A DNA stretch of 64,000 nt, taken from the NCBI RefSeq assembly GCF_003991205.1, contig NZ_RXOZ01000002.1, forward strand, positions 62,001 to 126,000, given 5' to 3'. The stretch comes from Georgenia sp. SYP-B2076. GTDB taxonomy: Bacteria; Actinomycetota; Actinomycetes; Actinomycetales; Actinomycetaceae. Positions within the stretch are counted from its first letter, which is position 1, and the number at the start of each line of letters is the position of its first letter. Below, in pieces: positions 25,019 through 33,892 of this stretch. Position numbers and translations under genes: made by a program. Under the pieces are notes generated by a model. That model was not told the DNA's origin. It did not search any database and saw nothing but the letters and a program-made list of their open reading frames with translations.

Positions 25019-28000
25019 GTGACGGTCTCGATGCGCGTGATCTCGGCCGGCAAGGGCTACGGGTACCTGCTCCGGTCGGTCGTGCAGGGCGACGGGGACG
25101 CCGCCCAGGCGACCGCGTTCACGCGGTACTTCACCGAGGCCGGCACCCCGCCGGGGGTGTGGATGGGCAACGGGGTCGCGTACTTCGGGGCTGGCGAGCT
25201 GCGCCCCGGTATGACGGCGACATCCCAGCAGCTTCAGACGCTCCTGGGTCGCGGCAACGACCCTGTCACGGGGGCGAACCTCGGTCAGCCCTTCCGGGAG
25301 TACCCTACGGTGGCCGAGCGCACCGCGGCGCTGGCCGCTCGCGTCGACCGGGGCCTGCCCGGCGAGGAGTTCGACGCCGAGGTGACCCGTATCCAGGCCG
25401 CGCAGGCCGCGCGGGGGCCGCAGACGGCGACCGCCGGGTTCGACCTCACGTTCTCCGTGCCCAAGTCGGTCTCCGTGCTGTGGGGCGTCGCCGACGCCAA
25501 CACCCAGGAGCTCCTCGTCGCGGCGCACCACGCCGCCGTCGCCCAAGTGCTCGAGTTCTTTGAGCGGGAGGTCGCCGCCACCCGTACGGGCCATGCTGGG
25601 ATCGCGCAGGTGCCCGTCGTCGGGGTCGCTGCGATGGCGTACGACCATTGGGACTCGCGCGCCAACGACCCACAGCTCCACACCCACGTCGTCGTGTCGA
25701 ACAAGGTCATGACCGCCCACGACGGGCAGTGGCGCACCCTGGACAGCAGGGCCGTCCACCACTCGATCGTCGCGCTGTCCGAGCACTACAACGCCGCCCT
25801 CGCCGACCGGCTCACCGGAGCCTTCGGCCTGACCTGGGAGCGGCGCGAACGTGGCGAGGACCGCACTGCGCAGTGGGAGATCCAGGGCGTCAGTGAGGAC
25901 CTTGTGGCCGAGTTCTCCAGCCGTGCCCGCGCGATCGACGTCGCCACCGACGCGAAGATCGCCGCCTACGTGATTGAGCACGGCCACCGACCCTCCGACC
26001 GGCGGATCGTGCAGCTGCGCGCCGAGGCCACCCTCGAGACCCGGCCCGAGAAGACCATCCGCGCGCTGGCCGACCTGACGACCGAGTGGCGTGCACGCGC
26101 GCGTGTAATCGTCGGGGGCGAGCCCACCGAATGGGCACGCAAGCTCACCACCACGCAGCCGGCGCAGGCCCTCACCGCGGAGTCGGTGCCGATGCACCTG
26201 ATCGACCAGGCCGCCGCCCAGGTCGTCGACGCCGTCTCGGAGAAGCGGTCGACCTGGCGACACTGGAACCTGTGGGCCGAGGCCACGCGCCGCACGATGG
26301 GCTGGCGCTTCGCGACCGCCTCGGACCGCGAACGCGTCGTCGCCCTCGTCACCGACGCCGCCACCCGCCGGTCGGTCCAGCTCACCCCGGGCGAGGTCGC
26401 CACCACCCCGGCCACGATGCGGCGCGACGACGGCACCAGCATCTTGCGCCCCCGGCACTCTATCTATTACTCCAGTGAGAAACTGCTCGCCGCGGAGGAC
26501 CGGCTGCTCACCCTGGCCCAGGACCACGACGCGCAACTCGTCGTCCCGCCGCACATCGTCGAGACCATGCCCGGCGCCCGTGGCGACGGCGTGGTGATCG
26601 ACGGTGAGCAGGGCGCCGCGATCGGCCAGGTCCTCACCTCGGGCCGGCGCCTGGACCTGCTGGTCGGTCCGGCCGGCACCGGCAAGTCCACCGCGATGGC
26701 CGCGTTGCTGGGTGCCTGGACCGCCCGGCACGGGCCCGGGTCCGTGGTCGGCATGGCGCCGTCGGCCGCCGCCGCGCAGGTGCTCGCCGAAGACCTCGGC
26801 ATCGGCTGCGACAACACCGCCAAGTGGCTCCACGACCACCACCGCGGCAAGGCAGACTTCCGCCCAGGCCAGCTCGTCATCCTCGACGAGGCCACCCTCG
26901 CCTCCACCCGCACCCTGGAGACAATCGCCACCCGCGCAGCCGCGGTCGGCGCCAAGGTCGTCCTCGTCGGCGACCCCGCCCAGCTCCAGTCCGTCGACGC
27001 CGGCGGCGCGTTCTCCATGCTCGTCCAGGACCGCGTCGGCGAACTGGCGCGGCTGGTCGAGGTGCGGCGCTTCGTCCACGAGTGGGAGAAGGACGCCTCC
27101 CTCGCCCTGCGCGACGGCGACGTGGCCGCGATCGACACGTACGAGACCCACGGGCGCGTCCGCGAGGGCACCACCGAGGCGATGATCGACGCCGCCTACC
27201 AGGCGTGGCAGGACGACCTGTCCGCCGGCCGGTCGTCCATCCTGGTGACTGAGGCCGCGGAATCGGTACGGCAGCTCAACGAGCGTGCCCGTGCCGAACG
27301 CATCCAGTCCGGCCTGACGTTCACACGGCGCGAGGTCGCGCTGCGCGACGAGGCCCGCGCGTCCGTGGGCGATGTGATCATCACGCGCCGCAACGACCGT
27401 CGGCTGCGCACCGGCGAAGGCACCTGGGTTTGCAACGGCGACCGCTGGACCGTCACCGCCGTCGGACGCGGCGAGACGATCGACGTCCGCCGAGTCGGCG
27501 ATCTCAGCGGGGTGAGCGTGACGCTTCCGGCCGGCTACGTCGCCCGGCACGTCGACCTCGGCTACGCCGTCACCGCCCACCGCGCCCAGGGCATGACCGT
27601 CGACACCGCGCACGTGGTCGTCTCCCCGTCCACCACCCGCGAGAACCTGTACGTGTCCATGACCCGCGGCCGACGCGCCAACACCGCCTACGTCGCCCTC
27701 GACAAGCCCGACCCGCTGCACACCACCCCGGCCGACACCGAGACCTCCGCACGCACAGTGCTGTTCGGCGTGCTCAACCACTCCGGGCTCGAGCTCTCCG
27801 CCCGCCAGACCATCGCCGCCGAGCAGGAGCGGTGGACGAGCATCGGGCAGCTCGCGGCCGAGTACGAGACCATCGTCGCCACCGCCCAGCAAGGTCGCTG
27901 GACGCGGCTCGTGACCGACGCGCTCGTCGGAAAGGGCGGGCTCACGATCGCCGACGCTAGCCAGGTCATCGCCTCCGCAGCCTTCGCCGTCCTCGCAGGG

Positions 28001-28549
28001 GGGCTGCGCCGCGCCGAGGCCAACCGCCATGACGTCGACACCCTGCTGCCGCGCCTGGTCGCCCAGCGCACGCTGCTCGACGCCGACGACATCGCCGCCG
28101 TCCTCACCGCCCGCCTCGCCCGAGCCACGCGACGGCCCCCACGCGGGACGACCCCGGATCTCGTCGCCGGACTCCTCCCGGCCGCCACCGGCCCACTGCC
28201 CGCCGACGCCGCCCGCGCGCTGACCGAACGCCGCGAGCTCATCGAGACCCGCGCCCGCACCCTCACCGAGGCTGCGATCCGCGATCGGGCGCCCTGGGTG
28301 TACCGCATCGGTGAGCGGCCAGCCGGCGCAAGCGACCGCGAGCAGTGGCTCGCCGAGCTGACCGTCGTCGCCGCCTACCGCGACCGGTACGCCATCACCT
28401 CCGCCGCGCCACTCGGCGCTTCGACCCAGACCCTCGCCCAGGAACGCGACCGGCGCCGAGCCGCCGAAGCCCTGCGCCGCGCCGCGGCCATCGCCCAAAC
28501 CCGGAGGACTCGACCGAGTGGTGCGCGCAACCTCGGGCGCAGCCTCTGA
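25019..28549 (+). CDS. MobF-family relaxase/helicase (TrwC/TraA-like)
   Basis: A 1176-residue conjugative relaxase fused to a helicase. I chose GTG 25019, giving MTVSMRVISAGKGYGYLLRS, the usual actinobacterial opening, rather than ATG 24977. The TrwC domain (1 to about 320) has the candidate nicking tyrosines in GYGYLL and TRYFTEAG and the metal-binding histidine triad with QLHTHVVVSN (near residue 221). The RecD/TraI-like helicase has Walker A GPAGTGKST (about 550), Walker B LVILDEAT (about 619), LVGDPAQLQSV and the late motif VTAHRAQGMTVD. It would nick the element at oriT, pilot the strand and unwind DNA. No coupling protein or secretion gene accompanies it. Confidence 0.93.
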   Translation: MTVSMRVISAGKGYGYLLRSVVQGDGDAAQATAFTRYFTEAGTPPGVWMGNGVAYFGAGELRPGMTATSQQLQTLLGRGNDPVTGANLGQPFREYPTVAERTAALAARVDRGLPGEEFDAEVTRIQAAQAARGPQTATAGFDLTFSVPKSVSVLWGVADANTQELLVAAHHAAVAQVLEFFEREVAATRTGHAGIAQVPVVGVAAMAYDHWDSRANDPQLHTHVVVSNKVMTAHDGQWRTLDSRAVHHSIVALSEHYNAALADRLTGAFGLTWERRERGEDRTAQWEIQGVSEDLVAEFSSRARAIDVATDAKIAAYVIEHGHRPSDRRIVQLRAEATLETRPEKTIRALADLTTEWRARARVIVGGEPTEWARKLTTTQPAQALTAESVPMHLIDQAAAQVVDAVSEKRSTWRHWNLWAEATRRTMGWRFATASDRERVVALVTDAATRRSVQLTPGEVATTPATMRRDDGTSILRPRHSIYYSSEKLLAAEDRLLTLAQDHDAQLVVPPHIVETMPGARGDGVVIDGEQGAAIGQVLTSGRRLDLLVGPAGTGKSTAMAALLGAWTARHGPGSVVGMAPSAAAAQVLAEDLGIGCDNTAKWLHDHHRGKADFRPGQLVILDEATLASTRTLETIATRAAAVGAKVVLVGDPAQLQSVDAGGAFSMLVQDRVGELARLVEVRRFVHEWEKDASLALRDGDVAAIDTYETHGRVREGTTEAMIDAAYQAWQDDLSAGRSSILVTEAAESVRQLNERARAERIQSGLTFTRREVALRDEARASVGDVIITRRNDRRLRTGEGTWVCNGDRWTVTAVGRGETIDVRRVGDLSGVSVTLPAGYVARHVDLGYAVTAHRAQGMTVDTAHVVVSPSTTRENLYVSMTRGRRANTAYVALDKPDPLHTTPADTETSARTVLFGVLNHSGLELSARQTIAAEQERWTSIGQLAAEYETIVATAQQGRWTRLVTDALVGKGGLTIADASQVIASAAFAVLAGGLRRAEANRHDVDTLLPRLVAQRTLLDADDIAAVLTARLARATRRPPRGTTPDLVAGLLPAATGPLPADAARALTERRELIETRARTLTEAAIRDRAPWVYRIGERPAGASDREQWLAELTVVAAYRDRYAITSAAPLGASTQTLAQERDRRRAAEALRRAAAIAQTRRTRPSGARNLGRSL

Positions 28550-29100
28550 GACCGCCCAGGTTTCGACCGGGATCGCACGCATCAGCAGGCACACCTTGTC
28601 TTGGGCCAGGCGCACCTTGAGGGGATCCCGTTGACCCACACGTACACCTAATCGACTCCGGCCAGCGACCGCGGGTTGAACGCGGCCGCCTCCTCCTGCC
28701 ACTGCTCGGCCAGCGGGTGATCGTCTTGGCCGACAACCCGGCGGAGTCGAGGAACTGCTCCAACGCCGGAGCGAAGTCACTGCTGGACAGCCCGTGCAGG
28801 TACAGCAACGGCAACACCTCCGCCACCCGCGGGGATCTGCGCGCCCACGCAGGCAGGATCGCCGAGGCGAACCGCGGCCGCTCACCCGTGGCCTCATCGG
28901 TGCGCTTGTCGTTGACCCGCGGCGCCCGTACCGGCACCGCGTCGGCCGCCGTGGTCACCTCCCGCTCGCCGTGATAGCCGTTGCGCACCACCAGCCGGTG
29001 GCCGTACTCGTCGACCTCGCCGGAGTGGGTCTCGATGTAGGCGGCGACCTCGGCCTGCAACGCCGCCGCCAGCAGCGCGCGCGCCCGCGCGCCCTCGCGC
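28550..29100 (-). pseudogene. IS256-family transposase remnant
   Basis: On the minus strand the frame from about 29090 reads ARALLAAALQAEVAAYIETH, VVRNGYHGEREVTTAADAV, then PRVNDKRTDEATGERPRF and LPLLYLHGLSSSDFAPALEQ, the N-terminal half of an IS256-type Mutator transposase. After SAKTITR the frame is lost. The continuation LAEQWQEEAAAFNPRSLAGVD is followed by an in-frame TAG, and a second shift precedes LKVRLAQDKVCLL. The catalytic DDE region is missing and the piece abuts the relaxase stop. It is dead and has no visible terminal repeats. Confidence 0.85.
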
Positions 29101-29286
29101 CCTCGCGAACGACGGGCGCGGCGGAAGAGCGCCCGGCACCGCTCACAGCGGGCACAAAGGAGGCTCCGGCCGACGCTTCCCACTCGCTGGCGGTGAGCTG
29201 AGCCCTTGCGCTGCGTGTCGCACGGCCGCTACCTGGTCATAGTGAGAAGATGATGACGTGATCCACGTTCGTCGGTAGGAGTCCGC

Positions 29287-30303
29287 TTGAGCGCGTTCGA
29301 TGAGATAGGTCAGCGCGCAGATGCGGGTGGACCTCAAACCATCGCTTTGCTCCGTCGGCTTGGCGCTCAGGTCACGCGTACCTCGTCCTTTCCACCCCCG
29401 ACTGGGCACCGCAGCTGGAGCGCCGAAGCAGTCGATGACCTGCTTGCCGACATGTTCTCAAAGGCCTCGCCCCGCGGCCAGGTTTTCGTCCTCGCCTGCT
29501 ATCTGAAAGCGACGGACCAGGCATCACTCGAGCGGCTCATCTTGGCCAGCATCCGCAACTTCCTGATCGATCAGGCCAAGGGAACCGAGCGCGGCAAACT
29601 CCGCCGCCGTCTCGACACTCTCCTCAGCGATGATGCTCGTTTCGCGCGACCACCCGGACTTGCGGACATTTGGGCCTGGGCGCTCCTCCATCGCGCCATG
29701 GGCCTGTGGCAAGGTGACCTGGAGGAACTGCATCAAGCCGCGGCGCGGGTCCGCGGCTACCAGATTCTTGCCTGGAACACGGCGGGACGAACCCCGAAGC
29801 ACACGGTGGTAGCACTCACGGAGGTCTCCTACGGCGTAATCGACCACGCCGACGGTGCCGTCCGAGACCAGGACCTCGCCGCGGTCATCGAGCGCCGATT
29901 CGCACTCCTTGCACCACCGGTCTTCATTGAGATTCCCGACGGTTCCTTCACCGCGGCCGCGCTCGCCGGGTTCACCGCCAGTGACGACCCAACTGCGGAG
30001 TTGACGGTGCGAGAACAAGCTGAACATCTTTGGCTCACGCTCAGCGCGGAAGAACAAGATCTGCTGCCTGTACTGGGGCAGAGCCTGGACTCCCGGCAGG
30101 CCGCCACCGGCATGGGACGCGCGGCGACACAAGCGCTGAGCGCGGCTCTGACTGATCGGCTAAGGCTGGCCACCGTTGATGACCGGCATCGCGAGGACAT
30201 CATTCTGCACCTGGCAGCGCTCGCACGCACCAACAATGAATCACGTCGTCTGTCCCAGGTGGGACCGCACCTAGCGGGGTCAGCCGGAGAGGAGTTGAGG
30301 TGA
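29287..30303 (+). CDS. Sigma-factor-like protein of unknown function (regulatory module, gene 1)
   Basis: A 338-residue protein from TTG 29287, chosen because GTAGGAG (29275-29281) is well spaced. Residues about 50-110 (VFVLACYLKATDQASLERLI, then LASIRNFLIDQAKGTERGKL) resemble sigma region 2. A helical pair near residues 245-290 (LWLTLSAEEQDLLPVLGQSL, then RQAATGMGRAATQALSAAL) is laid out like region 4. The match is by eye and weak; a plain HTH regulator is possible. The stop overlaps the next start by GTGA. Codon use is less GC-biased than in chromosomal neighbours, as in the rest of the element's cargo. I propose it senses or transmits the signal that the linked protease completes. Confidence 0.6.
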   Translation: MSAFDEIGQRADAGGPQTIALLRRLGAQVTRTSSFPPPTGHRSWSAEAVDDLLADMFSKASPRGQVFVLACYLKATDQASLERLILASIRNFLIDQAKGTERGKLRRRLDTLLSDDARFARPPGLADIWAWALLHRAMGLWQGDLEELHQAAARVRGYQILAWNTAGRTPKHTVVALTEVSYGVIDHADGAVRDQDLAAVIERRFALLAPPVFIEIPDGSFTAAALAGFTASDDPTAELTVREQAEHLWLTLSAEEQDLLPVLGQSLDSRQAATGMGRAATQALSAALTDRLRLATVDDRHREDIILHLAALARTNNESRRLSQVGPHLAGSAGEELR

Positions 30304-31190
30304 CTGGTGATGCTGCACGTCCGCAGTCGAAGCTTGAAGTAGCCGCCTCAAGCGTCACTGTTCCGGCCGAGGTGCGCGCGGCGTGGACCGGGGTCGCGCC
30401 GGGGCTGACTGTTGGGCAAATCTGGCGCGCACGCTGGGACGACCAGGTCCAACTCGTCGTCATCCTCGGCGCCGACCGGCGCCCCACAGCAATCCCTCTG
30501 TCATTCGACCTCGACTACACCGACTCCACCACGACGCCGATCGCGGCTGCGGCCAACCCGTTCAACGTTCCGGTGATCGTCTGGTCCGGGCTCGCCCAGG
30601 CCCTCCCCCTCGTCGTCTTCGACCGCTTCGCCGGTCAGCTGTCCCCAGAGGTCACCGCCTCGCTGGCCTCGGAGCCGGCACGATCCGCCGAGGATCGTTC
30701 ACTGCCGCACCCGGTACGCGTGTATCGAGCGTTGCTCGAAGACGCGATGGGGGAACTCTCGGCTGCGCGCTGGTACGAGAGCGGGTCGGGTGACTTGAGT
30801 GCGATACTGCACCGGGCCGACCTGACGGTTCAGGACGTCGCAGCAGCCCTCGGAGCGACACCGCAGAGGGCGTTGGCAATCTGGCGTGGCCAATTGGCGC
30901 TGAGCCACGAGGAGGCGGAGAAGGTCGCTCCGTTGATCGGCGAGTCAGCCGAAACCCTGTTGGCGGCGAACCCTGCGCCACCAGCGGACCTCGTCGCCTC
31001 CCTGGAACAACCGGTGCGTCATCGCCTGGTTCTGGCCTACGCCGCCAGGCGCAGCGTGAAGGTCCCTACCGCTTACCGAGACCTCGCGTACCAAACCTGG
31101 GCTCTCGCCGCGCGGCAGACCGGTCAGAAGACGACGAACTGGAACCTTCGGCTCGACACCCTCTTTGCGGCGGTGCTCGATGAACCCTGA
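30300..31190 (+). CDS. HTH protein with N-terminal beta domain (regulatory module, gene 2)
   Basis: A 296-residue protein from GTG 30300. Residues 36-115 (GLTVGQIWRARWDDQVQLVV, then AIPLSFDLDYTDST) suggest a small beta barrel of the PemK/MazF or SH3 kind; no toxin residues are certain. Residues 174-222 (DLTVQDVAAALGATPQRALA, then LALSHEEAEKVAPLIGESAE) form an XRE-like helix-turn-helix. It is coupled by overlaps to both neighbours (4 bp and 11 bp). In analogous pairs, an HTH protein is the repressor cut by the ImmA/IrrE peptidase encoded beside it; I infer that relation here. Confidence 0.6.
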   Translation: MTGDAARPQSKLEVAASSVTVPAEVRAAWTGVAPGLTVGQIWRARWDDQVQLVVILGADRRPTAIPLSFDLDYTDSTTTPIAAAANPFNVPVIVWSGLAQALPLVVFDRFAGQLSPEVTASLASEPARSAEDRSLPHPVRVYRALLEDAMGELSAARWYESGSGDLSAILHRADLTVQDVAAALGATPQRALAIWRGQLALSHEEAEKVAPLIGESAETLLAANPAPPADLVASLEQPVRHRLVLAYAARRSVKVPTAYRDLAYQTWALAARQTGQKTTNWNLRLDTLFAAVLDEP

Positions 31191-32241
31191 CCGTCACCGC
31201 CCAATCAGTGTGCCCAGGAACCAGGTCATCGCACAGGTGACGGCCATGCTCGACTACATCGACGCATCCGACCCAGGCATCCGCTCGCGGCTGTTCGACG
31301 ACGTCTTGAGCACGTTGGCAAGCAGAGACGAGATCGATGTGCGTTTGGTCCCCGATCAGGAAGTCGACGGATCTGGATGCAGTGTGGCCGGCGGGTACCT
31401 CGCCGACCACACGCCGCCCGTTCTCGTCATCTCAGAATCAGCCAGCCGTGGTCGACGGGCCTTCACCGCGTTGCACGAGTACGGCCATCACCTCCAGCAG
31501 AGTGTCTTCGACCTCATGGAAGGCCTAACACAGCAACCCGACGGCGGCCTCGCGTTGGAGGACGCGGCCTGTGACACTTTCGCCTCCGCCATCTTGCTGC
31601 CCAAAGAGCTGGTCAAGAAGCACATCGGGGACCGAGGCCCGTCAGCGGACACCGCGCTGTCGCTGTGGCACGCCGCGCCGCAAGTCTCCCGGGCGGCCGT
31701 CTGCGTCCGTGCTGCCCTGACGCTCCAGACCCCGGGTCACGTGACGCTCCTCGACGAGAACGGCGTCGTCGTCTTCTCCTCCTCCCGCGAGCTTCCCCCG
31801 CTGCATCGAGGCAGCGACCAATCTCGAGTGAGCATCGTGGCCGCCGCACGACAGGCGCCCATGCGTATCCTCGACGGCGAGGCGGAGTTCTTCTACCGCG
31901 ACGGCATCCGCGGTCAGGCACTGTATGCGCAGGCAGCCGACATGGGCGGCATGACCGTCATCGTCTCCGTGACCGAACGGGCGGCCTGGCGGAAGCTGTC
32001 CTTGCCACGGAAGGACAACGGCCCCAAAGGCGTGTTCCGAATCTGTGAACATGGCGCGTGTGGACACGAGTTCCGCACGTTTGAGCGCCCATGCGAGCAG
32101 TGCAGTGTCCCGAGGTGTCCAGAATGCGGACAGTGCAACTGCGGCTTCCGGCTGCGGGAACGCACCTGCCCGTCGTGTTACCTGGTGAAAGCCGCCCATC
32201 TCTTCGACGACACCACCGGAGCCTGCCAAGACTGCTCCTGA
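31180..32241 (+). CDS. ImmA/IrrE-family metallopeptidase with C-terminal zinc ribbon (regulatory module, gene 3)
   Basis: A 353-residue protein. The gluzincin motif is HEYGHH at residues 99-104, and the third zinc ligand is probably Glu-127 in LEDAACDTFASAILLP, the usual ImmA/IrrE pattern. A middle domain (about 190-280) is unassigned. The C-terminal 65 residues contain some twelve cysteines (CEHGACGHEF, CEQC, CPECGQCNC, CPSCY, CQDC), that is two or three zinc-ribbon knuckles. ATG 31180 lies inside the preceding gene. ImmA-type peptidases cleave HTH repressors after DNA damage or phage signals. The metallopeptidase CapP with its HTH partner CapH controls some CBASS operons, which is a precedent for this gene's place upstream of a CD-NTase. 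Confidence 0.85.
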   Translation: MNPDRHRPISVPRNQVIAQVTAMLDYIDASDPGIRSRLFDDVLSTLASRDEIDVRLVPDQEVDGSGCSVAGGYLADHTPPVLVISESASRGRRAFTALHEYGHHLQQSVFDLMEGLTQQPDGGLALEDAACDTFASAILLPKELVKKHIGDRGPSADTALSLWHAAPQVSRAAVCVRAALTLQTPGHVTLLDENGVVVFSSSRELPPLHRGSDQSRVSIVAAARQAPMRILDGEAEFFYRDGIRGQALYAQAADMGGMTVIVSVTERAAWRKLSLPRKDNGPKGVFRICEHGACGHEFRTFERPCEQCSVPRCPECGQCNCGFRLRERTCPSCYLVKAAHLFDDTTGACQDCS

Positions 32242-32318
32242 ACAGGGCGGCGGCTGAAAGCGAAATACGTCGTCTGCCCTCGGTAGAGCATCGAAGTGAT
32301 GCTTCGCGCGGGACTCGA

Positions 32319-32352
32319 CGCCGGGAGAGTCACCAGCTCACTGCTCCCGGCG
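32319..32352 (+). promoter_or_regulatory. Hairpin just upstream of the CD-NTase start
   Basis: CGCCGGGAG (32319-32327) pairs with CTCCCGGCG (32344-32352) around a 16-base loop; the stem ends 11 bases before ATG 32364 and would occlude the weak ribosome binding site GAGAAG. A second small inverted repeat, AGCATC-N5-GATGCT (32287-32303), lies upstream in the same 122-bp gap and could be an operator. Confidence 0.45.
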
Positions 32353-32363
32353 AGAAGAACATC

Positions 32364-33425
32364 ATGACAACCATCAGCCCGACCATCACCCTTGAACAAA
32401 TCGTCAACCAGGCCCGCCGCAGGATCGAGGTCTCCGACGCCGAACTCGACGAAGCACGAAAGCGCCGCGCTGCTATCGGCGCTGCGCTCCGCAACGAGTT
32501 CAGCGGCAGCCGCACCTACGTCAACGGCAGCATCGCTCACGGGGATGCGCTGACCCCACTGACAGACGTCGACCTCGGCGTCGTGGTGCCCAATCCCGAC
32601 CACGAGTACGGTCCGGGCAAGCGCGGGCCGAAGGACCTCAAGGAGCGCGCCGCAGACGCTATCCGTGCCGGCCTCAAAGAGGAATACGGTGATCTCGCCG
32701 TCGAAGTCAAGGGCCGCAAGCGCTCCATCCTCGTGCGATTCCGCGACCCGGTTGCCCCGGGACAACCCGACTTCACCGCCGACGTGATCGTCGCCATCGA
32801 CAACCCTGACGGCGCCGGCCTCTACATCCCTCGATTCGATAGCTGGGACCGCTCGCACCCCGAGAAGCACACCGAACTCGTGAGAATCGCGAACACGAGC
32901 ACCGACGCCTGCTTCGCCCGGATCGTGCGACTGCTGAAGCACTGGAACCGGAGCAACGGCAAGCCGCTGTGCTCCTGGAACATCAAGGCCCTCGCACTCA
33001 ACTGTGTCGATGCCCCCACTGCGCTAATCCCGGGTCTACGCGCATGGTTCGACTTCGCGATCAAGGAACTCTCTCGCGGCGAGACACCTGATCCTGCCGG
33101 GGTCGCGGAGAAGCCCATCAAGCTCAACGGCATCCGCACCGAAGTGATCCGTCGGCTCACGCGCGCACTGGAGAAGCTCGACCGCGCGATCGAGTACGAG
33201 AAGACCGGCTACATCGCCCTCGCCCACAACGACCTCGCCAAGTTCTTCAACGACCCCAAGATGCTGCCCGCCCCGGACCCCATTGCGGTGATGCAGGAAG
33301 AAGCCCGGCGGATCACCGCGCAGAAGGCCAAGGACAGCAAGACGTTCGGTACCCCCGCCCTCCTCACCGGCACCGGCGCCTCCGCGGGCCGCGAACGCGG
33401 AAACGTACGCTCATGGGGAGCCTGA
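32364..33425 (+). CDS. CBASS CD-NTase (cGAS/DncV-like nucleotidyltransferase)
   Basis: A 353-residue enzyme of the cGAS/DncV-like family, which makes a cyclic di- or trinucleotide second messenger when phage infection is sensed. The active site is clear: GSIAHGDALTPLTDVDLGVV gives the GS motif (55-56) and the metal-binding Asp-68 and Asp-70; the third acidic residue is Asp-140 in DFTADVIVAI. The C-terminal helical part has the usual WNIKALALN region. It ends RSWGA; in E2-linked systems the CD-NTase C-terminal tail is the part that becomes conjugated. Its 3' end overlaps the E2 gene by 13 bp. The clade and product nucleotide cannot be told by eye. Confidence 0.88.
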   Translation: MTTISPTITLEQIVNQARRRIEVSDAELDEARKRRAAIGAALRNEFSGSRTYVNGSIAHGDALTPLTDVDLGVVVPNPDHEYGPGKRGPKDLKERAADAIRAGLKEEYGDLAVEVKGRKRSILVRFRDPVAPGQPDFTADVIVAIDNPDGAGLYIPRFDSWDRSHPEKHTELVRIANTSTDACFARIVRLLKHWNRSNGKPLCSWNIKALALNCVDAPTALIPGLRAWFDFAIKELSRGETPDPAGVAEKPIKLNGIRTEVIRRLTRALEKLDRAIEYEKTGYIALAHNDLAKFFNDPKMLPAPDPIAVMQEEARRITAQKAKDSKTFGTPALLTGTGASAGRERGNVRSWGA

Positions 33426-33892
33426 GCCCACGGTGGTACGGGGCCGACCCGGCGTGGGCACTCCCGTTCCAGCGCGACGCGAGACGCCACTACGGCCCAG
33501 CGGTCACCGTCACCTTGCGGCCCTACAACCTCCTCTACCGCCACGAGGGACTCCATATCCCAGGGCGTGACGGACCCGTCCCCGTAGAGGTCCGATTCGA
33601 AGCCCGGCCTCTCTACGACACCTACGGGCTTTCGCCTCAGGACTATCCACGGGTGTTCGCCGACCCCGGATTGGCCTCGCCCCACCGCATGCCCGACGAC
33701 AGCCTCTGCCTGTTCTACCCCGGCGATCCACGCGAACGAAGATGGATGGCGGACGACGGGCTGCTCGCTCTCCTGAATCTCGCCGGCGACCACCTGTTCT
33801 TCGAGACCTACTGGCGCCACACCGGAGGCCACCAAGGCGGCACGTGGCTGGCGCCGGAAGCACCGCACGGCTATCAAGGTGGCAGGCCATGA
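33413..33892 (+). CDS. CBASS E2-like conjugating protein (no E1)
   Basis: A 159-residue protein. The pattern HRMPDDSLCLFYPGDPRERR around residues 91-110 is the E2-like catalytic region, with Cys-99 the likely active cysteine and Trp-111 following; TYWRHTGGHQGGTW ends the fold. No E1 (ThiF-like) or deubiquitinase gene is present, which matches 'type II-short' CBASS, in which an E2-only protein primes the CD-NTase by linking its C-terminus to a partner. ATG 33413 lies inside the end of the CD-NTase gene and the stop overlaps the effector start by ATGA. The three are one tight operon. Confidence 0.8.
   Translation: MGSLSPRWYGADPAWALPFQRDARRHYGPAVTVTLRPYNLLYRHEGLHIPGRDGPVPVEVRFEARPLYDTYGLSPQDYPRVFADPGLASPHRMPDDSLCLFYPGDPRERRWMADDGLLALLNLAGDHLFFETYWRHTGGHQGGTWLAPEAPHGYQGGRP

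Noticed and set aside
24902-28897. Minus-strand frame of 1331 residues opposite the relaxase
   Set aside because: It is the GC-rich antisense shadow of the relaxase; it is Gly/Arg/Asp-rich, without domain motifs, while the plus strand has intact relaxase and helicase motifs.
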